This document shows, piece after piece, positions 15,734 through 24,572 of a stretch of 64,000 nt of DNA. How positions within the stretch are numbered: position 1 is the stretch's first letter; the number at the start of each line of letters is the position of its first letter. This stretch comes from an uncultured Eubacteriales bacterium. GTDB lineage: Bacteria > Bacillota > Clostridia > Christensenellales > CAG-138. The stretch is from positions 1 through 64,000 of the forward strand of contig CACWYB010000001.1 in assembly GCA_902765005.1 (NCBI GenBank), written 5' to 3'. The position numbers and the translations under genes are program-made. The notes under the pieces are model-generated. The model had not been told where the DNA came from, searched no databases, and was given only the letters and a program-made list of their open reading frames with translations.

Positions 15734-15750
15734 CGGGACACCGTGTCCCG
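15734..15750. repeat. Palindrome CGGGACA-CCG-TGTCCCG (possible ParB site 4)
   Basis: Lies outside the long repeats and is identical to site 1 inside parB. Confidence 0.55.
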
Positions 15751-15896
15751 CGCCTCCGGCTCTTGCATAGTTTCCCACTGTCCTATGCCGAATTTTTCGA
15801 TGCCGTGGCCCTAAAAAATTTGTAAACAATTTGTGGCTCTCCGTCTTCACGCGGTATTCCTTTCGTAACCCTTTATGGCTACCGTTTCGCCGGAGA

Positions 15897-15966
15897 AAAG
15901 AAAAAGCGCCGCACAAAATCGAACCAGGACATTTTCTTGTCCTAACTCGGTTTCGTACGGCGCTTG
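15897..15966 (-). terminator. Large stem-loop terminator of the HEPN/GHKL operon
   Basis: The outer arms AAGCGCCG/CGGCGCTT and inner arms AGGACA/TGTCCT enclose partly paired sequence, giving a stem-loop of over 60 bases. On the minus strand the outer arm is followed by TTTTTCTTTTC, so it terminates the genes that end at 16161. Confidence 0.6.
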
Positions 15967-16160
15967 GAAGATTTTCAGTCCTTACGGATCCTGCTCTGCT
16001 TGCACGATTAGAAATCGTTTTTCAGTATTCAGTTTTTCGTCGGAAGATTTTTTTACAACTCCTCCCGACAACATGATTGTAACTGCACTTTTTCAAAAAA
16101 TCAAGAACTATGTTTTTCATTTAGACCCTAAGTCCAAATTCTTGGACTTACCCTAGTTCA

Positions 16161-17183
16161 TTATCGTAACAGGCCCTTTGAAGGAATTGACGCTTCTGTA
16201 AACGCATTCCGAATTGATTTTGCTTCTAACTCGCCTTTTTTTCTCGCATCATCAATTATAGTTTGACATTTTAGTATCCTAGAAGGTTTTACTCGAATTC
16301 CGAGTGCGGTTCCACGGAAATGCGCTTTATATATACTGGATAAATTGGGGTATACACGCAAGCAATCATCTCCACTAACGAAAGTGAACCATCCATTCGT
16401 CGTTTTGCAAAGTTCACTTATCATATAGAGTCCATAGCCAGAGTTTGCCCAAACATCCTTTCTTCTCTGGCCTGCGGCTGGATGAAATGACGCCGATACT
16501 CCTGGTTTCAACGCCCATCGTAAGGCTTCCTCGTTTGAAGAGATATAATCACGATGGATATGGTTCTTTGCTAGGCTTGAATATACACCAATGCCTTCAT
16601 CAAGAATTGCGATCTCTGCTTCGCCTTCACCACGGTTTGGCCAGTATTGGCCACAAAGCCAAACATCATTCGTTTCAGCATGTTCTGGAATATTCCTTAT
16701 AGCTTCTCGTAATAAATACTGCAATAGCTTTTGAAACTCAGATTGTCCTTGCGAGAGCACCTGTGATAAATGCTTCGCTTCTGTTTCAATTATATCCCCC
16801 TGATCTGCAAAACGTCCTTCCTTAAAAGCATTCTGTGTCAATTCAATAATGTTTAGCTTTGTTAATGGTATGTATGTTGTGCTACCAGCGGCTTCACCGG
16901 GAGCTTTTCCCTGTGCAAATCCCGCAGCTTGGAAGAAGCCCATGTGACAGGCATAACGATAATTCTTATCATCATTATAATATAATTGAATCTGCTGCGG
17001 ACTTAAAGATCTTTCAAAACAGAAATGCCTAATAGTGGCAGCAGCAAGGAGCATAGGCAAAGGCTCATAGTTGCTTGTTTTCGATACATCAAATATGTAT
17101 TTATCATCATAGTCATTATTTTCAAGTGACTGACTAAATGATAAAACATTATTTGTTGATAAATTCGGGACAACTATTCTCAA
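16161..17183 (-). CDS. GHKL-fold ATPase with an N-terminal STAS-like region
   Basis: A 340-residue protein. The N-terminal part (about residues 25-60, YIFDVSKTSNYEPLPMLLAA) looks like a STAS-type segment. From about 170 it has the GHKL (histidine kinase/Hsp90-type) ATP site: the N box REAIRNIPEHA, the G1 box ILDEGIG and the G2 box SGYGLYMISELC. There is no phospho-acceptor histidine domain and no membrane segment, so it is not a classical sensor kinase. Translation starts at a TTG overlapping the stop of the HEPN-like gene, with GGGAGG upstream, so the two proteins are probably made together. A role as the regulatory or sensor ATPase of a HEPN toxin is inference. Confidence 0.7.
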   Translation of the reverse strand: MRIVVPNLSTNNVLSFSQSLENNDYDDKYIFDVSKTSNYEPLPMLLAAATIRHFCFERSLSPQQIQLYYNDDKNYRYACHMGFFQAAGFAQGKAPGEAAGSTTYIPLTKLNIIELTQNAFKEGRFADQGDIIETEAKHLSQVLSQGQSEFQKLLQYLLREAIRNIPEHAETNDVWLCGQYWPNRGEGEAEIAILDEGIGVYSSLAKNHIHRDYISSNEEALRWALKPGVSASFHPAAGQRRKDVWANSGYGLYMISELCKTTNGWFTFVSGDDCLRVYPNLSSIYKAHFRGTALGIRVKPSRILKCQTIIDDARKKGELEAKSIRNAFTEASIPSKGLLR

Positions 17184-17806
17184 CTGCCGATACCTCCCGA
17201 TGAATCCTGCTTATCATCTTTTTCACTGTTTTCGATCGTAGCGATCGCGTAGTCACATACGATATGGATAAATTCCGTCATAAAGCTGGTGTAGCCAACT
17301 GTCTCATGCTGGAAAAAATAGCGCCACTTATGAAAGAACAGACTGATAGTCTCGAGATTTTTCTTCAGCGTTGCGTCGTTCTGGCAAGATTTCTCTTTTA
17401 TAAGCGAGGAAAGGGCAGTCTTGTGCACCTCTGGTAGAGCATAGAACAGCTTGTCAAGATCGTGGATGCAATCAAAAGCACCAGTCTCCCTCAGCGCAAG
17501 TGCTTTCAGCGCCAATTCTGCCGCAAGCACACCATTCGTCACCATAGCGGGAACGAGATACGGATGTTTCCCTGCATCGGATTCCTCATGATACCGTTTC
17601 TTTTCCTCTGGATTATCAGGAATACGGCACCGCTCTTCCAGTTCGCAGAAAACGATACAAAACGCTTTGCAGTCCAGCAGGACGCCACTGGCATCATACG
17701 GTTTCTGAAACAGAAGTTTCAGAAAGTCACAATCGGCGGCGTTATCGCAGGATTGACATCTCTTCGGTTGTTTGATCTCGTATTTCTTTGGCTGTTTTTT
17801 GCTCAT
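17180..17806 (-). CDS. HEPN-like protein with N-terminal cysteine cluster
   Basis: A 208-residue protein. The N-terminus has a cysteine cluster (CQSCDNAADC, then further Cys) that could bind zinc. From about residue 88 it is helical, with VTNGVLAAELALKALALRE and HDLDKLFYAL, typical of HEPN domains. Near residue 155 it has KWRYFFQHE, in which R-YFFQ-H fits the Rx4-6H motif of HEPN ribonucleases. It overlaps the GHKL ATPase gene by 4 bases. The pair sits at the downstream end of a type I restriction operon, which supports a role in phage defence. The substrate is unknown. Confidence 0.6.
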   Translation of the reverse strand: MSKKQPKKYEIKQPKRCQSCDNAADCDFLKLLFQKPYDASGVLLDCKAFCIVFCELEERCRIPDNPEEKKRYHEESDAGKHPYLVPAMVTNGVLAAELALKALALRETGAFDCIHDLDKLFYALPEVHKTALSSLIKEKSCQNDATLKKNLETISLFFHKWRYFFQHETVGYTSFMTEFIHIVCDYAIATIENSEKDDKQDSSGGIGS

Positions 17807-17877
17807 TTACAAATCACACCATTGTTCTTTGTCGTGTTCCTGCTTATCGCTGTCTTCACACGCTGTTGTAATACATA

Positions 17878-18516
17878 TCAAATCTTTAGCAATCCCGTTA
17901 GAACTGTACATACTACTAAGACAATAACAAGAACAAAGAGAATAATCATTAGCTTATCTCTCATGATAAGTTTAAGTAACGTTTTCCCTGACTTCTGCAC
18001 GCAATTATCATAGCGTTCAATCAAATCACGTTCCTTTTTTTCAAAGTCACCAATGCTCGAAAAGGATAATTCCTTTACGGATGATACTTCGTGTACGTGA
18101 ACCATTATATCTCTCAACAATTCGATCAGTTTAGGGTCATCTATGGGAGTGTTCGCCACATCAGTATTTATCATATCTGCGGTTTTAGTTATTTCTTTCC
18201 TAATTACTTCAAGCACATCGCTCTTTTTTATCCAATCCTTATCCTTGTGGGCGTAGTAATACTCCATTTCTGTTTTATAACCTTTTTCCTGCATTTCGCG
18301 TTGTATTTCCAAATCTGTATCATATGATACTTCAAAGATAGCTTTCGCTGATTGCAAAAAAGCTGATATATAATTCAGTTTTCGAACAATCTGTGCCACA
18401 AAAGAGAGTTGGCTTTGATGCTTTCCCTGAATCAAAAAAACTTTCGATACAATTAGACTGGATATAATACCGCCGATTACACCAAGCAGAATAGTCCAAA
18501 GAACATTGAAGAACAC
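17878..18516 (-). CDS. Membrane protein with two terminal helices, unknown function
   Basis: A 212-residue protein with a membrane helix at each end (residues about 5-27 and 190-209) and a long soluble helical part between them. The start is a GTG at 18516, preceded by TGAGGTGATAAC. That Shine-Dalgarno begins at the stop codon of the duplicated hsdS tail just upstream. No family is recognised. It is the second cargo gene after hsdS and is followed after 70 bases by the HEPN-like gene. Confidence 0.6.
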   Translation of the reverse strand: MFFNVLWTILLGVIGGIISSLIVSKVFLIQGKHQSQLSFVAQIVRKLNYISAFLQSAKAIFEVSYDTDLEIQREMQEKGYKTEMEYYYAHKDKDWIKKSDVLEVIRKEITKTADMINTDVANTPIDDPKLIELLRDIMVHVHEVSSVKELSFSSIGDFEKKERDLIERYDNCVQKSGKTLLKLIMRDKLMIILFVLVIVLVVCTVLTGLLKI

Positions 18517-18528
18517 TTTGTTATCACC

Positions 18529-18615
18529 TCATTTCAATTCATCGCACACGGCGAGGAGTTCGTTTACACGGTCGTTAATGCATTTTCCGTATAGAAAAGC
18601 CTCGTCAATAATCAT
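18529..18615 (-). pseudogene. hsdS: Duplicated hsdS 3' tail, 28-codon open frame
   Basis: An ATG directly after the stop of the preceding cargo gene opens 28 codons that end INDRVNELLAVCDELK and stop. The true hsdS at 19230 ends IVDRVNKLLAVCDELK and stop. The DNA from 18526 to 18580 matches 19227 to 19281 with only a few differences. The copy includes the TGAGGT that follows the stop and provides the Shine-Dalgarno for the next gene. It is either a relic or a translated linker peptide that couples the cargo genes. Confidence 0.75.
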
Positions 18616-19221
18616 TTAGATAGTATCATCCATGTATAAACCGCCATCCATATACACATATCCAGATCCGTTACTTATATCAGTCCAATACAAGTTCTTA
18701 ACCTGAAAAATGGATCTAATAGTAGGTACAAATACTTTTTCGCCATTGCTATCAGCGACTATTTTATATGCCAGTAATTCGAGAGAGTATAGCCCAGCTA
18801 ATGCAGTTATTACATTTTCTAAATTGGCAAATTCATAATATTTCTTTGATTGATCAATTTTGTCAGCAATCTCATTTCGGTTATGCTTAACCTCATTGTA
18901 AACCGTCCACCAAATCGGGAACGGCTCGGATGTGTTCCATGGTGTTAGCCTAATACTCTCAGATCGCACCTCGACCTCCACTAAATGAAAGCCCGGTTCA
19001 TATTTGTTGAAATGCTTCATATCCGTATTAAGAGTTTTGCAAATAAAATCTTTCATCACATCAATCTCACTCCCTATCGAAAGTAAAATCTTAAGATATG
19101 TTGGAGAGAATGTTGAATAATTATTTGGGGATATCGAGACATAATCAATGGTATTAACAAAATCTTTTTCAATAAGACAATACTGTCTCAAATACTCTCT
19201 TTTGAACTCTTCTACAGTCAT
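18616..19221 (-). CDS. Unknown cargo protein after hsdS, HEPN-like
   Basis: A 201-residue soluble protein without a recognised family. It is helical in appearance, and the segment WWTVYNEVKHNRNEIADKI near residue 110 resembles the E...KH.R signature of HEPN-like or AbiV-type proteins. ATG 19221 is chosen because GAGGTTGAAA precedes it and overlaps the hsdS stop; an ATG at 19233 is in frame. It lies between hsdS and a duplicated hsdS tail, which marks it as an inserted cargo gene. The HEPN link is weak. Confidence 0.5.
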   Translation of the reverse strand: MTVEEFKREYLRQYCLIEKDFVNTIDYVSISPNNYSTFSPTYLKILLSIGSEIDVMKDFICKTLNTDMKHFNKYEPGFHLVEVEVRSESIRLTPWNTSEPFPIWWTVYNEVKHNRNEIADKIDQSKKYYEFANLENVITALAGLYSLELLAYKIVADSNGEKVFVPTIRSIFQVKNLYWTDISNGSGYVYMDGGLYMDDTI

Positions 19222-19229
19222 TTTCAACC

Positions 19230-20714
19230 TCATTTCAATTCATCGCACACGGCGAGGAGTTTGTTTACACGATCAACAATGCGCTGCTGTTCAGCAAGGG
19301 GCGGTAGTGGTATGACAAAGTTTTCAACTTTTGTTGCGCTCAATCCTGGCTTATCGCCTATCTGCTTTGAAAACATTTGGTTTAGTACAAATGGAGCGCA
19401 AAGGCATAAATGCAGATAATGACGCAGTGGTTTTTCGACTAATCTAATGATCAGGACATGTTGATTAACATTAGCAATATCAAAATCATCTGGGACCAAA
19501 GCATTCCTGCCAATCGACCCGCCAGTAATGTTCATAAGAATATCCTGCGCTTGAACGATGCTTCCTGCTTTTTGATTATTGGTTTTTTCGTCAATAAAAG
19601 CGACTCCTTCCAGATGTAGCCCATCATCGTGGACATTCTGTTCCCGTAAGAATATAATCCCATGTGGAACGTAAACTACAGCCCCACCAGTAGGAGTACT
19701 GCCTGCGCCGACTTTTTGACAAAGCCACCCCAGTTTTGCCCAAGACCAGTTTTCAGGAAGATCAAAAGTTAGCTCGTCCTCATCTATCGTTTCTGTCGCC
19801 TGACTCTTTTTCGCTTCTTTGTCTTTTTGCATCTGTTGGCGTTCAGCGCGGATGCGCTTCAACAGCTCGGAGGCGGGCTCGTCTGTGGGGTCGCGCTCGG
19901 TGAGCTTGCCCTGAATCGCCTGCTGCAAAATGGACTTGCGGAGCTTATCCGGGAACTCGGCGTTCAACGCGGTCAATCTTTCTTCCGCTTTTCCGTATTC
20001 CTCCACCAGTGGCATCAGTTCTTCGATTTTGGCAACGATGCTCTGCTGCTCGGCAAGCGGAGGGAGCGGGATCATTAGATTGCTCAGTGACGTTGCATTG
20101 AGCGTTTTTCCCTTTATTGCGTTTTTAGAATCTCCGCCATTTGCCACCATTGGCAAAACCTTAAAGAGGTAATCCTTCAAGGTGGCATCATCAAGAAATG
20201 GAAAAATGCTAATAATAGCTTCGTTATGGACAGCATCAACGCCCAATACCGAAATCTTGCCAATCGTGAGTTTGAAACTCATTATCATTGTGCCTGCGGG
20301 ACTCATTTTTCCTGAAAAGCAGTCTGACAATGCAGTTTTTGTGATTTTTTCTTTTGTTTCAACGGTGATACCGTCAGCAACCATATCTGCAATTGACACC
20401 CATGTGAATTCACCGTTGTTCCAGTATTCTGCGGTATGTCGTTCTGGAGTTTTTCCAGAGAAAAAGGTAACGATATCTGCAAACTTAACCCAACACCATG
20501 TATCTGGGATATCATACGGGATATCATCTTCGGCAATTGGTGAAGGGGTGTGTTTTTTGTCTATACTTACTAATCCTTCTTTTATCAGCCGCTCTTTCTC
20601 TGCTATGATTCTTTTCAGCAATTCCGACGCTGGCTCGTCATTCGGATCCTGCGGCACCAGTTTGCCCTGCACGGCAAGCTGGAGAATGGCGTTTTTCAAA
20701 TCCTGCGCTGTCAT
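19230..20714 (-). CDS. hsdS: Type I restriction-modification specificity subunit
   Basis: A 494-residue S subunit that gives DNA recognition to the methylase and restriction complex. It has two target recognition domains (about residues 60-215 and 310-465), each ending in a conserved PLPPLAEQQ-IV segment and followed by a coiled coil. Repeated LLKRI segments (ASELLKRI at about 30 and 285) mark the two-fold internal symmetry. Its start overlaps the hsdM stop by 4 bases. The C-terminal 15 codons and the following Shine-Dalgarno are duplicated at 18529. Confidence 0.95.
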   Translation of the reverse strand: MTAQDLKNAILQLAVQGKLVPQDPNDEPASELLKRIIAEKERLIKEGLVSIDKKHTPSPIAEDDIPYDIPDTWCWVKFADIVTFFSGKTPERHTAEYWNNGEFTWVSIADMVADGITVETKEKITKTALSDCFSGKMSPAGTMIMSFKLTIGKISVLGVDAVHNEAIISIFPFLDDATLKDYLFKVLPMVANGGDSKNAIKGKTLNATSLSNLMIPLPPLAEQQSIVAKIEELMPLVEEYGKAEERLTALNAEFPDKLRKSILQQAIQGKLTERDPTDEPASELLKRIRAERQQMQKDKEAKKSQATETIDEDELTFDLPENWSWAKLGWLCQKVGAGSTPTGGAVVYVPHGIIFLREQNVHDDGLHLEGVAFIDEKTNNQKAGSIVQAQDILMNITGGSIGRNALVPDDFDIANVNQHVLIIRLVEKPLRHYLHLCLCAPFVLNQMFSKQIGDKPGLSATKVENFVIPLPPLAEQQRIVDRVNKLLAVCDELK

Positions 20715-22159
20715 GCGTTGCCCTCCAGCTTTGCCGTAATGTCGGCAAGAATACGGTCGATACTGGCATTCAGCTCGGTGCGCTCCGCCTGATAGCGGGC
20801 AATCAGATCATTCGGCTCCAGTATTTCTTCCTCCACATGCGGGAAGGGGCAGCACTTATCGAAGTCAAAGTTCAGGTCGCGCAGTTCTTCCACGGTATAA
20901 AAGCGCGCCTTATCAAAACCGTCCACGACGATGGGCTGCTTATCCACCCACCATTCCCGGACTGGATCAAAATGCTTATCCTGCATCGGCTTGGTTTTGG
21001 TAAAGCTCTTAACGCCTTCCGGATAATCGAGCCGATAGAACCACACGCCGCGGCTGGTGACGCCTTTCTGGAAGAACAGCAGGTTCGTGTTGACGCTGGC
21101 ATAGGGTTTGAAGACCTGCGGCAGACGGATGATCGTGTGCAGGCCGTATTCTTTCAGCAGCTTTTCTTTGATGGTCGCCTTCACGCCGTCGCCGAACATG
21201 AAACCGTCCGGCAACACCACACCGCAGCGTCCGCGATCCTTCAACAGATTCATAATGAGCGCCATGAACAGATCCGCCGTCTCGCTGGTTTGCATGTCTG
21301 ACGGGAAATTCTGCTTCACCGCCGCGTCCTCCGCGCCGCCAAAGGGCGGATTGGTAACAATCACGTCCACACGGTCTTTTGCCGAATAATCGGACAGAGG
21401 ACGGTTCAGGGAATTCTGGTGGCGAATGCGCGGCACTTCAATATCGTGCAGGATCAGGTTTGTCATAGCCAGCAGATACGGCAGCGGCTTTTTCTCCCAG
21501 CCGTTGATGGAGGTTTGCAGCTTTTCCAGTTCCTCCGTCGTGGTCACGCTGCCGATATGCGCAATGGTGCTGGTGAGGAATCCGCCCGTACCGCAGGCGG
21601 GGTCCAGCACGGTTTCGCCAAGCTTCGGATCGACCTTTTCCACGATGAAATTCGTCACAGGGCGCGGGGTATAGAACTCGCCCGCGCGGCCGGCGCTCTG
21701 CAGGTCTTTGAGCATACCCTCATACAGATCGTTGAAAGTGTGCTTCTGTGTGGCATCGATGAAATCCACCTTTTCGTTGATCCGGTTGATGAGCTGACGC
21801 AAATAAACGCCGGATTTCATATAGTTGTTGATATCCTCGAACACGTTGCGGACAACGAATTTACGCATATCGCCGTCGGACGTGTCGAGCCGTTTCAGCT
21901 TGGTAAACAGCTTGTCCACGAAGGAAATCAGCGCATCGCCGGTGATGCCTTCCTTATCCGCTGCCCAATCACGCCAGCGTAGTCCTTCCGGGATCACACC
22001 GTGATAATCGGGACGGAACTCCCATCCCATTTCCTTTGCATCAAATGCTTTCAGGAACAGCAGCCACGTGATCTGCTCAATATACTGCGCGTCGCCGTTC
22101 AGACCGGCATCCTTGCGCATGATGTCTTCCAGCGATTTTATCAGTGCGGACATTGCCAT
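20711..22159 (-). CDS. hsdM: Type I restriction-modification methylase subunit
   Basis: A 482-residue N6-adenine methyltransferase. The N-terminal HsdM domain (IMRKDAGLNGDAQYIEQITWL) is followed by the SAM-binding motif DPACGTGGF and the catalytic NPPF (VTNPPFGG). The length is usual for the family and nothing is missing. It lies between hsdR, which ends 13 bases upstream, and hsdS, which overlaps it by 4 bases, forming an hsdR-hsdM-hsdS operon. Confidence 0.96.
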   Translation of the reverse strand: MAMSALIKSLEDIMRKDAGLNGDAQYIEQITWLLFLKAFDAKEMGWEFRPDYHGVIPEGLRWRDWAADKEGITGDALISFVDKLFTKLKRLDTSDGDMRKFVVRNVFEDINNYMKSGVYLRQLINRINEKVDFIDATQKHTFNDLYEGMLKDLQSAGRAGEFYTPRPVTNFIVEKVDPKLGETVLDPACGTGGFLTSTIAHIGSVTTTEELEKLQTSINGWEKKPLPYLLAMTNLILHDIEVPRIRHQNSLNRPLSDYSAKDRVDVIVTNPPFGGAEDAAVKQNFPSDMQTSETADLFMALIMNLLKDRGRCGVVLPDGFMFGDGVKATIKEKLLKEYGLHTIIRLPQVFKPYASVNTNLLFFQKGVTSRGVWFYRLDYPEGVKSFTKTKPMQDKHFDPVREWWVDKQPIVVDGFDKARFYTVEELRDLNFDFDKCCPFPHVEEEILEPNDLIARYQAERTELNASIDRILADITAKLEGNA

Positions 22160-22171
22160 AACGTTTTCTCC

Positions 22172-24490
22172 TTACGCGGCGTAGATCGCCGACTCCAATT
22201 CTTTAATCGCCTGGCGGTATTTTGCGATACCGCCGAAGATAGTGTTGATAATATAGACCTGCGTGCCGTACTTTTTGAGGGGATCGACCTTCAGAACGTC
22301 AACGTTCTCCAGATCGGTCAGGCCGCTGTCAGCATATTTTGTCAGCAGCGCATCGAGGATCTCTGCGGCCTTTTCGCCGTATTTGGTAAAATAATTGCGT
22401 TTACGGACATGCTCCGCACGCTCCTTCCGCGTCAGCGGGGGCTGATCGAACACGATATGCAGAATCAAATCAAACGGGTCAAGGTCTTTTCCGATTTCAT
22501 CGCAGAGATCGTCGAAAAACACGCCGCGCTTTTCCAGTTCCTCTACGACCGCCTGCTTTCTATCTGCGTCGTTCCATGCGGAAAGGAACTCGTCCAGAGA
22601 AGCATACTGATTACGGACATTCCGCTTGGTGTAGTCGATCAGGCTTTCCGTGATGAGATTGCCGTTTTTATCGAGATATTGAACGTGCTTCTGTGAGACT
22701 GTGACCGGTGTGCCGCCGAGAACATATTTGGGCTTTTTTTCGCCACCCTTCGGCGGAACCTTTGGTGGATCTTCTGGACCGGGACCAGGCTTGTGCGGTT
22801 CAAAATCATCCTGTTGCTCAATCGGTCCGTCAAAGTCCGGATCGTGGAACAGACGTGTGACATCACGGAAATCAAAAATCGTGAAATACAGTTTCCCAAG
22901 ATCCTCGCGTACACGGGTGCCTCGACCAATGATCTGTTTGAATTCCGTCATAGAGCGGATATTGGAATCCAGAACGATGTATTTGACAGTCTGAACATCG
23001 ACGCCGGTGGAGAGGAGCTTGGATGTCGTGACGAGCACGGGATACTGGCTCTCCACATTGCGGAAGTTGTCGAGCTGTTTGACGCCTTCTTCATCGTTAG
23101 CGGTGATTCGCATCACATAACGATCGTCCACAGCACACATATCAGCGTTTTCGTTGATCAGCGCACGGCGCATTCGATCAGCATGTTCCTGGTCTACGCA
23201 GAAGAAGATGGTTTTGTCCATCCGGCAATCGTGCTTTTTCAAGTAGTCGGAAACAGTTTTTGCCACCAGTTTTGTACGCCGTTCCAGAACGAGGTTTTTG
23301 TCAAAGTCGGTCGTGTTATAAACACGATTGTCGATAACCTCGCCGTTATCGTCGAGCTGACCTTCGTATGGAACAAAGCCCTCGATATCACGGTCGAAGA
23401 ACACACGGATCACGCGATAAGGGGCAAGAAAGCCGTCGTCGATGCCTTGTTTGAGGGAATAGGTATAAATCGGTTCGCCGAAGTAATCAATATTGGAAAC
23501 GGTATTTGTTTCTTTCGGCGTGGCAGTCAATCCAATCTGCGTTGCTGATGTGAAGTATTCCAGTACCTCACGCCACTGGCTATCCGCCTTTGCGCTGCCG
23601 CGGTGACACTCATCCACGACGATCAGATCGAAGAATCCGGGGCTGAATTGTTCAAACAGACTGTTGGCGTCATCATCTTCCCCGGTAAGCCCCTGATAGA
23701 GAGCAAGGTAAATCTCGTGGGCGGTGTCAAAGTTCTGCTTCGTCACCCACGTCATTTTATCTTTAAACGGTGCAAAATCGTTCGTAAAGGTCTGGGAGAT
23801 CAGCGCAGTACGGTCGGCAAGGAACAAAATTCGTTTTTTGATGCCCGCTTTCCACAGACGCCAGATGATCTGGAACGCAGTATACGTCTTACCGGTACCG
23901 GTTGCCATAACGAGAAGGATGCGATTTTCGCCGTTGGCAATCGCCTCAACCGTTTTGTTGATGGCGTTCATCTGATAATAGCGGGGCTGCTTATCGGGGT
24001 TGTCCGAATAGTACGGCTCATCGATAATTTTGTCCTGCGCCGGATTTACGTGCGCCTGCTCATGATACATCTGCCACAGTGTTTCAGGCGATGGAAATTC
24101 ATCCAACGACAACGTTACCTCAACATCGCCCTCAGTGATGTACTTGTTATGGAAAAGAAAGCCGTCGCCGTTGGAGGAGAAAACGAACGGGACATCCATC
24201 ATTTTGGCATAGTTCAGCGCCTGCTGCATGCCATCGCCGATCGTGTGGTTATTATCCTTTGCTTCAACGATCGCAATCGGCTTATTGGGCTTGTAGAAGA
24301 GAACGTAATCCGCCTTTAAAGGTTTCTCCCGCTTGCAGGTCTTGCCCCGAGCGATGATGCGTCCTTTTGTGATGGGGTATTCCTCCCGCATTTGAGAAAA
24401 GGAGCTCCACCCTGCCTTGACAATTGCCGGTGTAATGTATTTTGTTCGGATATCCGCTTCGGATAAGTCTTTTTTACTGAATTGACTCAT
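22172..24490 (-). CDS. hsdR: Type I restriction subunit R (EcoEI type)
   Basis: A 772-residue motor-nuclease subunit. The N-terminal nuclease domain holds ADYVLFYKPNKPIAIVEAK, with the catalytic D and ExK. Helicase motifs follow: Walker A MATGTGKT near residue 200, DECH (VVDECHRG), GLTATPKE and QIIGRGTR. The C-terminal EcoEI_R_C domain ends the protein. It appears intact, unlike the hsdR at 4.2-7.5 kb, to which it is only distantly related. No separate promoter is obvious in the 80 bases upstream, so it may be read from the AlbA_2 gene's transcript. Confidence 0.95.
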   Translation of the reverse strand: MSQFSKKDLSEADIRTKYITPAIVKAGWSSFSQMREEYPITKGRIIARGKTCKREKPLKADYVLFYKPNKPIAIVEAKDNNHTIGDGMQQALNYAKMMDVPFVFSSNGDGFLFHNKYITEGDVEVTLSLDEFPSPETLWQMYHEQAHVNPAQDKIIDEPYYSDNPDKQPRYYQMNAINKTVEAIANGENRILLVMATGTGKTYTAFQIIWRLWKAGIKKRILFLADRTALISQTFTNDFAPFKDKMTWVTKQNFDTAHEIYLALYQGLTGEDDDANSLFEQFSPGFFDLIVVDECHRGSAKADSQWREVLEYFTSATQIGLTATPKETNTVSNIDYFGEPIYTYSLKQGIDDGFLAPYRVIRVFFDRDIEGFVPYEGQLDDNGEVIDNRVYNTTDFDKNLVLERRTKLVAKTVSDYLKKHDCRMDKTIFFCVDQEHADRMRRALINENADMCAVDDRYVMRITANDEEGVKQLDNFRNVESQYPVLVTTSKLLSTGVDVQTVKYIVLDSNIRSMTEFKQIIGRGTRVREDLGKLYFTIFDFRDVTRLFHDPDFDGPIEQQDDFEPHKPGPGPEDPPKVPPKGGEKKPKYVLGGTPVTVSQKHVQYLDKNGNLITESLIDYTKRNVRNQYASLDEFLSAWNDADRKQAVVEELEKRGVFFDDLCDEIGKDLDPFDLILHIVFDQPPLTRKERAEHVRKRNYFTKYGEKAAEILDALLTKYADSGLTDLENVDVLKVDPLKKYGTQVYIINTIFGGIAKYRQAIKELESAIYAA

Positions 24491-24533
24491 ATTATCTTCT
24501 CCAAAAACTTCTTTTCTCTGTTTGCATTTCTTT

Positions 24534-24557
24534 AGCTATCATGCTAAAAAGATAGCT
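24534..24557 (-). terminator. Weak hairpin after the AlbA_2 gene
   Basis: AGCTATC/GATAGCT arms with a 10-base loop lie between the AlbA_2-protein stop and the hsdR start. There is no strong T-run, so it may only attenuate read-through into hsdR. Confidence 0.35.
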
Positions 24558-24572
24558 CTCGTCAGTTTTCGA

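Larger units (their letters stand above)
14771..16160. other. Gene-free 1.4 kb with repeats and palindromes
   Basis: No convincing gene is seen. The stretch holds two direct repeats of about 244 bases, a partial third copy between them, three parS-like palindromes, two GCGGGC-TGT-GCCCGC hairpins, an AT-rich inverted repeat near 15650 (AATATTTT/AAAATATT) and a large terminator hairpin at 15897-15966. Short open frames inside the repeats are by-products of the repetition. The layout resembles a partition or centromere region, or a replication control region. Confidence 0.55.
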
